Assembly (NCBI RefSeq): GCF_000611645.1
Contig: NW_014013270.1
Location: 1-30,021 of the forward strand
From: Monoraphidium neglectum
Lineage: Eukaryota; Chlorophyta; Chlorophyceae; Sphaeropleales; Selenastraceae
Reading direction: 5' to 3'
DNA length: 30,021 nucleotides
Shown here piece by piece: positions 21,800 through 30,021 of this stretch; position 1 is the stretch's first letter, and every line of letters starts with the position of its first letter. The notes beneath the pieces are model-generated. The model was not told where the DNA came from. It did no database searches and saw nothing but the letters and a program-made list of their open reading frames with translations. The position numbers were made by a program, and so were the translations under genes.

Positions 21800-22743
21800 T
21801 TTCTGTCCTTGCCTGCGTGCATTGCCATGGGCAAATCTCACACGCGCGCTGTTGTCAATCCTTGGGGGTCTTGACCCCCATCCTTGGCATCGCTGCTTGC
21901 AACTTGGTATGCTATACACATCTTGCCCTTTCTTGTCGTTGTTGCCAACGCCCCAGGTCGGCACAGCCAAAGCGGCGCTGCCACGCTAGAGGTGCTGTCA
22001 CTTCAACATCCTTACCCTGCCACCCAACCCCCCTCACCACCATATGCATGCCATGTCGACTTTGTCGAGCAAGTGACCGGCTTTGAGTGCATGCCTGCTT
22101 GCTGCATATGGTCTTGTTTGACAGTGAAACCCCTATCTGCGTCCATGTTTCAATTGCGGTGAAGAGCTGCGCAGCCTGGGGGCGATCGCAGTCTGGACGC
22201 ACATCTGTCTCTGCACAAGCGCAGCGACTGCCAGACCAGGGTTTTGGGATGTCACCTGCCCAGTGACTGCAACACTCCCGATCAGGATGCGATTTGTGGC
22301 AGCTGCCAATGCAATACCAGATATGTATCAAAGCGATAGGATCTCGGAAGGAGACATGCTGAACATCACCGCAGGTGTGCGCGTTGCAGCCAGTTCTCGG
22401 GTCCTTCAGTTCAGGTGGCACTTGGCAGCATCTGCGGCGGCGGGGAAGTCATCCATGGCGCCGTCCTCCGTCCATGGAGACTTACGGAGGCCCCAAAGTA
22501 GTAAGATAATCATATCATCGTAGCCAGTAACCTCTGAACAAGCGTTGTTGCGGGGCCACTGTCGTCAACCAAGCCGAGAGAGTAGCCGGCCGAGTGGTTA
22601 CATGCGTGGCTCACACTTCTTACAAGTTGCATAAGAAATTATCTTCAAGGAAATAAGCGTTCCGACGGGCGCGGGGCGAGTGCACCTCGCGTAGCAGGCG
22701 GGGAGAGGCGTGCGGCCAACACAGCAAGCGGCAGGGGCTTGAC
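21800..22743. other. Intergenic region between the two cysteine-rich paralogues
   Basis: About 940 bp contains the 3' UTR of gene A and the promoter of gene B. It is less GC-rich than the exons. No TGTAA motif was found on the plus strand here, no third cysteine-rich module was seen, and no tRNA or transposon was recognised. Confidence 0.5.
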
Positions 22744-25700
22744 ATGGGCCGGCAAAAAGTCGGGATGAGAGGCTTCCTTGTGACGGTGGCTCTGGCGCTG
22801 CTAGTGGCGGACGCAGCAGCTGAAGCGCAAGGTGCGCACACCTGCCGCCCGGGCGACCACGCGCAAACTTCCGCGCGCGAGAACTGCGTGGCCACGGCCG
22901 CTGCGCCTGCCGTCGCGCATGATCAAAAAGCGGCGTTCAAAGCATCTACGCTCCTTCCCTGCCCGCCGGCTTCATCCGCAGACCAACCAGCCGCGAGCTG
23001 CGCGCTGGGCGCGACATGCTCAGGCGGCGCGACTTGCAACATGGGCAGCGGGCAGTGCTGCTTTGCGTCTGCCACAGCGGGCTGCTGCGCGCCTAGCGAG
23101 GTCTGCGGCACGACATGGTGCGCGCAAGCAAGGCAGTGTGTCGCGTATGATAGCACGTGCGCTGCGCGTTCAGCACCGGGCGGGAACCTGCATGCGGGAA
23201 CCTGTGTGCCGCTGTAGTGCATGCGTGTGTGCGTGTGTGCAATGCAATAGAGAGTGCGCGCGTGTGTACGTGTGTGCAAAGCAAACTGGTGCGCCTCAAA
23301 CATCGGCAGCGCTGTAACAGCACTGGCCTTCATCGGCACTGGCCTTCATCGGCAAGGTGTGCGCTGAGCAAGCGCCATAGACGGCTGCGGCCGCTCGGCA
23401 CTGAACCACTGGCACCGGAGCCCCGAACTCCCCCGCGACGTTTCCCCCTCCGCTGCCCCGCAGCTGCCCGCTGCCACGCCTGTGCTTCGGCGGCCAGTGC
23501 ATCTTGCTCAACGTCCCGCCGCCGGCCGGCACCGTAGCCGCGCCGGCGCCGGCGCCGGCGCCCTTGGCGCCGGCGCGGCCGGGCTCGCTGCAAAGCGTCG
23601 GCGGCCAGGGCGGCGCGGCCCAGGGGCCGGTCGGCGGCACCTTGCCATCAGGAACCAGGGTCGTCACCATCCAGTCGGCCAGCGGCTCGACCTGTGCGTG
23701 CTTGCAGGGGCAGAACTGCCTCGACAACGGCCAGTGCTGCACCCAGGGCCAGACTTGGTGAGGGGTGGGATGCAGCTGGTATCGGGGGCCGGCGGCGGCG
23801 TGTGGGGAGAGTTTTTGTGGATACAAACTCTGCCAGGCGGGCAGCGCGGCCACACGGCGATGGGTATTGTATTGGGTCGGGCGACGAAGGCCGTTGCTGA
23901 GCAAAGGCCGTTGCTGATCGGCGCACCTGTCATTGCTGACGAAGCGCGGCTCCTTCCAATCCCCGCCCCTGCTCCCCGTGGCGTGCAGCGGCCAGCAGTG
24001 CTGCAGCAATATCCAGACGTGCTTCTTTGGTCAGTGCTGCAACGTTGCGCAGCAGTGCGGCCAGCAGTGTTGCGGCCCCGACTCCCTCTGCGTCAACGGC
24101 GCCTGCTGCCCCAACAGCCAGAACTGCGGAGGCGTGTGCTGCGGGGCTGGGACGGCGTGCGTGCAGAATACATGGTGAGGTCGAGGGCCGAGGTCACGCG
24201 GCTGGCGACACCAGCCGCTTTCCAAAAGAAGCGTCCGCACGGCTGATGTCGCGGGCAGCCTCATGCCTCTCCGATTGCGTGGTGCCTGTAGCGGCCCAAG
24301 GACTCCGCGCGCATGCTCATGGTGCCTCGCTCATTTCTACCCCTGCAGCTGCCCCACAGCAAGTGCCTGCGGCCCCCTCACGTCCCAAACCTGCTGCAAG
24401 GGGGGCGCAACGTGCAACCCAAACACAGGTGTGCTTGCGTGTGCACATGCCGCCCAGCACGTGCCACGTCGGACCTGCCCTGCTATCGTGCAGGCCCTGC
24501 GTGCTGTGTGCCGCTCGCAAGCAGATGTTGCGCACCGCGCATGCAGCGGGCTGCATGCCTGCCGTACGTGATGCAACTCATGTCGCGTGCATTGAGCGCG
24601 ACTGCTGCGAACTGCGGTTGCACGCGCGGCGGCTCATCAACAATGGCAGACCTGCCACACACAACCGGGTTGCCTGCCCTGCCGCGGGATGACCGCAACA
24701 GCAACGGCACTTGCACGCATCCACGCACCTCGCACACACGCAGGCACGTGCTGTGCCGCCGGGTCGGTCTTGATAGGCGGCACCTGCTGCAATCCGTCCA
24801 ACGTGTGCGGCACCTCCTGCTGCGCGGCGGGCCAGCAGTGTGTCAACGGAGCGTGAGTGCCCGGTCCAGCCATTGGGATCGAGGGAAAGTCCGCGTGAGG
24901 CCAAACTGCGTGCGGCGATTTGCGGTCAGCTGTGTTGGACTGGCGCGCTCTGCAGCCGTCGAGGCACCAGATTTTTGAGCCCCTTCCTTTAATCCTCGCT
25001 GCCCGCCTCCCCCGCAGGTGCTGCAGCGCCGGACAGCTGTGCGGCTCGACCTGCTGCCCGGCGGGGCAGGCCTGCGTCAGCGGGCAGTGCCAGCTGTCCG
25101 GCTCGACGCAGTGCGGCACGGCCGTGTGCCCGCCCGGCGTGCCATGCATCAACGGCCAGTGGGTGCCCTCCTCCTTTTCACCCTCCCTCTGTGGCTGGAC
25201 CCTGGGGGCTTATTCGCCAGCGTTCTGCCATCGGGTCGCATGGGTTCTAGGGGAGCGGGCGGGCCTAACGCTATGCTTGGGTGGGTAGGTCCTTTGCTAT
25301 GCTTGCAGGAGTGCGTGCCAACCCTCGCCCCAAATATCATGCTGGCAATTGTGTCTGACGCCCTGCGTCTGCCGCCTCCTTTTGCATGGCCGCAGGTGTT
25401 GCACGGGCGCTGTGTGCGGCAGCATCTGCTGCGGCGCCGGCGAGGTGCGTGTGGGTGCCTCCTGAGCAGTCGGCGTTTCTCCCTGCCCCTTTCTGAAACG
25501 TCCCTTTGGCTGTTTTCAGGGATGGGTGCCGGGCTATGTCGGCACGCTACCCTGCATGCGGCCAGGCAGTCTCTCATGGACGCAATCCCCGACCAACTGT
25601 TGCCGCAGTTCTGCAATGCGGGCCGGTGCTGCCGCTCTGGCGCGGAGTTTGCCTGCGGCGGAAACTGCTGCGCTGTGGGCACGCAGTGCGACCCAGTCTC

Positions 25701-27408
25701 CCAGACCTGCTGTGAGTGGCCCGCATGCCAGGGAACGCCCAGCCATCCAGGCTTCTGGGCCAAGCTTCCACCGCCAGATCCGCCATCGCCGTCATAAAGC
25801 AGCAGCAGCGGTGGTCTACGTGCCTGCGTAGCGCGGTGGTGGCTGCAACTGCGAGAGCGCTGGCCGCGCTGTGCCTTGACGGCGCGCATCAAGAGCGTGC
25901 CTTATCAGCACCGCTGAAGTCCAGCCAACCCATGCATGCTTTCACAGGCCCGGCGGGCGGCGCTCTTCCAGGCGGTGGCTGCTGCCAGGCTGGGCAGACT
26001 GTTTGTGGCACAATGTGCTGTGAGTGGCCTCGCACTGGGGGAGGGTGGCTGTGCAGGTGTTGACCCGTCGTGATGGTGACGCCGGGGTCGGTGGGGGGCG
26101 GGGTCGCACGGAGGCGCACTGCACTGGGGCGCCTTCACTGGTGCAAGCAGCCCTCCCTGTGGCGCACACGCTCGTCTCGCCCTCACGCTGCACGACCTCA
26201 TTTTAATCCACCACCGCAGGCCAGGCTGGGACCCCTTGCATCGCCAACCTCTGCTGCGCATCGGGTGTGTGCCTCTGCAGCTCTCAACGGCTTGCTCTTT
26301 GCTCTGGTAGCGCAGGTTGCGTAAAAAGTTATGTACTTGCTACCTGCGCCAGCGCCGGGAAACATGCCCCCACCAAACTATGTTCTGGTGCCTGATTCTA
26401 ATGCATGCCTTGATGAACCACGCGTGCGCCGCAGGTGTCGTCTGCGGCAATCAATGCTGCCAGCAGGGCGCCCAGTGCTCAGGCTCCACATGTGAGTGCC
26501 CCGGCCACGCTGGCACCGTACTGAGCGCGAACTCATCTGCGCGGTGCCGCAAGCTGTGCATTCGAACCGCGCTTTTTCCTTGCGTAGCGGCCGTGTTTTG
26601 GACGCCATCTCCGCTACGCCAATACACCACTCTTCGTTGCATCCCCGCCTGATGGCGCTATCTTTCCTCCCCCCAAACACCATCATGTCCAAAGGCTGCC
26701 AAGGGACGCCCCAGCCCTCTGGCGGCTGCTGCCCCACCGGCACCACCGTGTGCGGCAATAACAACTGCTGCCAGGCGGGGCAGAACTGCCAAAACGGAAT
26801 GTGAGCTCCCGCGCATCGGCCGGGCGCCCCGCCGCGGGAACGGGATCTTCCAAGCTTCGCGTTGGAGCGCTTTTTCATGGGTTTGTGGCTCTGTTTTGCT
26901 CAGCCTGCAGATGTTTGTCAGAGACAGACTGATCCCGCACTGCTCATTGACGGATTGTCGCCCTTCCGGGTCACCGCCTTGAACCTCTCCACCCTGCTCC
27001 CGCGCGCAGCTGCTGCAACGGCCAAGTCTGTGGCACACAGTGCTGTGAGTTACCGTGCTTTGGCGCATCAACGCAGCGCGTTATGTGTCAGTCAGGGTTT
27101 GCAGAGCAGCTCGCAGCGCTCGCCCCCTCGCAATGGGAGGAACAGGCAAGGGCCGGCCAAAGCTTTGGGGCAATAATCGCTTTCCGATTGACAATGTGGT
27201 GCGTTTCATTCATCCCCCCCTCATTGATCCTCACTCACCCATTTGTGCGTTTCGTGGACCCACGCAATCGCACTCAACAGGCCAATCTGGGCAGGTCTGC
27301 AATGCGGCGAATTTCTGCACCAACAGCTGGCTGGCAAACCCCGGCGTCGGCGTCGGCGTCGGTATTGGCAACGGGATTGTCAACGGCGGGTATTATGGCA
27401 GGCGGTGA
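22744..27408 (+). CDS. Secreted modular cysteine-rich protein B (tandem paralogue 2), 15 exons
   Basis: Exons: 22744-22831, 22982-23117, 23464-23757, 23989-24174, 24349-24428, 24744-24852, 25018-25158, 25396-25444, 25609-25711, 25948-26019, 26220-26264, 26435-26491, 26695-26800, 27010-27044 and 27281-27408 (TGA); 1629 nt, 542 residues. All introns are GT-AG. A signal peptide (core FLVTVALALLVADAAA) ends near AEAQ. Unlike gene A, it lacks the Gln/Ala-rich spacer before the first cysteine cluster. The Pro/Ala linker in exon 3 is longer (APAPAPAPLAPA) and is followed by a Gly-rich stretch. I count about 98 cysteines, in the same order of CC-x-CG-x2-CC modules as gene A. One extra intron (25159-25395) splits the segment that is one exon in gene A. 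The C-terminus is a glycine/valine-rich tail (NPGVGVGVGIGNGI, ending GGYYGRR) not shared with A. No function is known; a disulfide-rich extracellular protein is inferred. Confidence 0.86.
23221..23280. repeat. GT/GC alternating purine-pyrimidine tract in intron 2 of gene B
   Basis: This is an imperfect run of TG and CG dinucleotides with short interruptions inside the intron 23118-23463. Such alternating tracts can adopt Z-DNA; here it is only a low-complexity intronic stretch. Confidence 0.6.
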
Positions 27409-29418
27409 CGGGCCCGCACGAGTCGCCGTGCGATGCGTCACAGCGCCGGAGGCCCACCGCACAGCCCCTGCCGCTCAGCAGACTTGGCCAACCTGCTTGG
27501 CTGGCTGCTATGCCGGCTCTGCGCCGGCAACCCAGTGCCAGGGCCGCGCAGTGCCCTTGGGCACTTTTGATGGTTGGGTGGGACCTCCTTGCAAGGGATG
27601 AAATGCCATGCTGGCACCGCTCGTGGAGAGGTGCCCGCTTCCTGCATGTACATGTGCGTTTTGACGCGCCGCGTTTGCATGGCGCGCCGCCTGTGGCCAA
27701 CAGCCAAAAGCTTGCTGCAAAGCATAACCAAAACCCCTTCTATACATTGGGAATCAGCACCCCTTCATGACAGCAGCTGTTCAAGGACACAAAGTCTTTG
27801 CCATGCGCGCCGCTTGGGGCACTCACCCCTTGCGCGCCATTTTGTTCTTTCAACCTGACCTTTTCTTGGTGCACCCATGAATTCGTATGCAGCCATGCGC
27901 AACAAATCAGTAACCGATTAATACAATCACTACTCAAGTTGGAAGATGGAACATGTGATGTGGTCCGAAAGAATGGTACTGCAGCGCAACTATGGCAAAA
28001 ACATGGCCTATGAATGCCTCGTCATCGGTCCCCAGGTTAAAAAACGGCGCGCCGCGGTTGATGGGGTCGTGCAGGTCAGAGGGCTCCATTCTAGGAATTT
28101 GCTGACTTTGCAGGCAGCTGGCTGAGTTGCTGCGGTAGGCCGGGGGGCGGGAGACTGCAGCATTGACCGCGCAGGCCACTTTGGCCGCCCCCTGGCTTTG
28201 CTGTGAAACTCAAATTACCTGCTAGAACGAAATCCGTCGCACGGTACGTCAGCACCCCCCCCCCCGGCCCCCCCAGGGGGCTGCCCGTGAGGCATGATTG
28301 AGTGCCTTTATTCCAGCAGACGAGTGGGCCGCCCGGCCCCATCTTGGCCGTTGCATCGCCTTCTTTGATGGTGGGTGTCATTTACGCCTTGTGGCGGTCG
28401 ATTCTCTGCAGCGCAGTGGGGCGGGCAGGGCGCGGCCAGCATGGCGTCAACTGGGCGCCACCTCGCCCCCCCAATAAAGCCCCTCCAATGATGCCTTCAG
28501 CCAAAGTCCCCAGCTGTGTGCATCGGGGCTATAAACGCCTGCTGTGGCGTGGAAGTCAGTGCGAGCAATCGGCGTCGGGGCCGCCGTGGCCGCAGGCTCG
28601 GCACCATCCCGGCGTTGGGTCAGGATTGCGCTCACTGCAGTGCCAGGCGATTTTATCGGCACATGCGGCGGTCTGGACGCGCGGCGCACTACATTGTTTC
28701 ACACACATATCAACAACCCACAAACACGCCGCTTCCTTATAGAGGGTTGTATGCAGTAAAGCGCGTGCATAGGAAGGTCACAGCACCCGGGCTTCGCATA
28801 TGAACATGATTCAATCAGTTTGATCGCATCGGGGTCGCAACGCACACGGTGCGGCCGCGGGACGGCTGCAGGCGGACGTGGCCTGGTTGCGCGGTGGATC
28901 TGCTTCGGGCCGGACGTCTGCGTCAAGTGTTGTTATATCGTAAAAAGGGGTGCTGCAGCTTCCACGGAGTGCTGCGCTGCCGAACGCGGCCGGTGCCTAC
29001 CTTCAAAAGGTCGGCCTCAGTGAGGCTCGCCAAAAACCCTCGCTCGCAGGCAGCATGCAAGATTTTAGCAAAATAACGAGCTTAAATAGCAAAAGGTGAG
29101 CAGGCCAGCTCAAGCAGCGCCTCGCCGTGCGAAAGCGCACCGCGATGCGGCGTCGCGTCTGGCACATCGCCGCGAGCGGATGCATTGGGTGCGGTCAACC
29201 CGTGGAGGCACGCTGCTTCAACTCCGCCATCTGTTGTGCTAATCCGCAGCAGGAGCAAGAACGATCGGCGGATCCGCCTTGCGGTGAGACGCGTGCTTCG
29301 GCGCGAGCGGTCGCGGTGCTGTGCTGGCGCTGTGGGTTGAAGAGCCGTGTGGACAATGCCGACGCGCCATAGCTCCCTTTAGGTGGCCTGACTTGAAGCC
29401 CTGCGCACATTATTGCTC
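27409..29418. other. Two-kilobase stretch without a recognised gene
   Basis: The left part is the presumed 3' UTR of cysteine-rich gene B, although no TGTAA motif was seen. Two plus-strand frames, 28820-29023 and 29127-29372, contain small cysteine clusters (CVKCCYIVKRG; CFNSAICCANP) but no clear splice partners. They may be chance, relics, or 5' exons of the gene at the right edge. A run of about 13 C with more C after it lies at 28252-28274 and could fold as a G-quadruplex on the minus strand. Confidence 0.45.
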
Positions 29419-30021
29419 ATGCCCCAGCTCCAGGGCCAGTGCAACCCGGGCCACGGCTTCGCCAAGCGCGGCGGGCGCCCCGTCACTTGGATCGGCGGAG
29501 GCGGCCTAGATACCAAGTGAGCGCTCTCGCTGCTGGCCGCTCTTATCATCCACGATCGCGCATGCGCGATGCGTGCATGCACGCGCACACTCTCTGCAGC
29601 TTTGCCTGGTTGTTCCATCTTATATGCAACCTGCATGATGGCATGCATGGGCACCGCATGGCTTCAAAATGATCGGTGCGCTTGGTGAGCGGCGCCCAGC
29701 TTGCGCATCTTTATGCAGCCCGATGCCGCCCAGGCGTATGTCAGCCCCCCATGCTGCGCTCACCCTGCGTGTTGCATTGATTCCACCCGGTTTGATCAGG
29801 TACCTCGCATCTCTGGGAGTCCCCAAGCTGCGGGAGCTTTTCCAGGCCGTCTTTGGCGAGCACACCGCCTCCAACAACGCCGCGTGGCTGCGCCGCAAGC
29901 TCTCCGAGTCGCCAGACTCAGTGTACGGCCAGGGCCGCTGCGAGCAAGTGCGCGCGCGCGACGCCGGCGCGGCGATCTGGGCCGGCCATGACGACGAGGA
30001 GGGTGCTGGGGCGGGCGGGGG
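29419..30021 (+). CDS. Unidentified protein, two exons, cut by the window edge
   Basis: Exon 29419-29516 reads GQCNPGHGFAKRGGRPVTWI then GGGGLDTK and ends AA before a GTGAGC donor. Exon 2 starts at 29800 after TTGATCAG and continues YLASLGVPKLRELFQAVFGE, HTASNNAAWLRRKL and an acidic tail DDEEG at the edge. The junction rebuilds a Lys codon and joins GLDTK to YLASLG, so the splice is convincing. The segment has the feel of a small helical domain with a conserved SNN-x2-WLRRKL end, but I do not recognise the family and assign no function. The ATG at 29419 is provisional: CAG acceptors at 29425 and 29431 mean this exon could be internal. The protein continues beyond the window. Confidence 0.55.

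Noticed and set aside
22560..22680. tRNA-Ser/Leu-like start (GGCCGAGTGGTTA)
   Set aside because: It resembles a D-arm/A box, but no B box (GTTCGANTC), anticodon stem or matching acceptor stem follows.
23296..24009. 237-residue minus-strand frame
   Set aside because: It is antisense to exon 3 of cysteine-rich gene B and has no motif; GC-rich coding DNA often leaves the opposite strand open.
17057..27408. Reading the cysteine-rich genes as one continuous gene
   Set aside because: Gene A has its own stop after a full terminal exon, and gene B begins with a new ATG, a signal peptide and a counterpart of A's first exons.

Overview
The window looks like nuclear DNA of a GC-rich green alga (Chlorophyta, probably a chlorella-like trebouxiophyte or a relative). 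The evidence is a nuclear gene for plastid ribosomal protein bL28 with a transit peptide, genes cut by many short GT-AG introns (donors mostly GTGAG, GTGCG or GTGGG), TGTAA motifs downstream of stops (the usual chlorophyte poly(A) signal) and (CA)n tracts inside introns. No RNA genes, transposons or CRISPR arrays were recognised. The species is inference.

Layout: (1) 87 to about 1970, minus strand: a METTL21-type protein-lysine methyltransferase with a CAG16 polyglutamine tract in frame; its 5' end is unresolved. (2) 2744-4390, plus: plastid bL28, four exons, with a long C-terminal extension. (3) 6269-7988, minus: a secreted HSL-type alpha/beta hydrolase, three exons. (4) 8213-9904, plus: a CHP/calcineurin-B-like EF-hand protein whose first exon is only 9 nt (Met-Gly-Gln); it is divergent from the hydrolase with 224 bp between start codons. 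(5) 10005-10710: a run of N flanked on both sides by the same 43 bp, so probably a false gap between overlapping contigs. (6) 12065-16201, plus: a secreted protein with clan GH-A glycosidase-like features, ten exons, one GC-AG intron. (7) 17057-21799 and 22744-27408, plus: two tandem paralogous genes for secreted, extremely cysteine-rich modular proteins (574 and 542 residues, 96 and 98 cysteines by my count). (8) 29419 to the right edge, plus: the start of an unidentified gene.

The tandem cysteine-rich pair is the most novel content. Nearly every exon of one gene has a counterpart in the other, several of identical length (186/186, 80/80, 72/72, 45/45 and 190 versus 141+49), many junctions split cysteine codons, one intron is present in only one copy, and two junctions have shifted by one or two bases. 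The proteins look like disulfide-rich wall or extracellular-matrix components, but no function can be assigned from sequence.

All exon models come from reading frames, splice consensus and paralogue or family comparison by eye; none was checked against transcripts.
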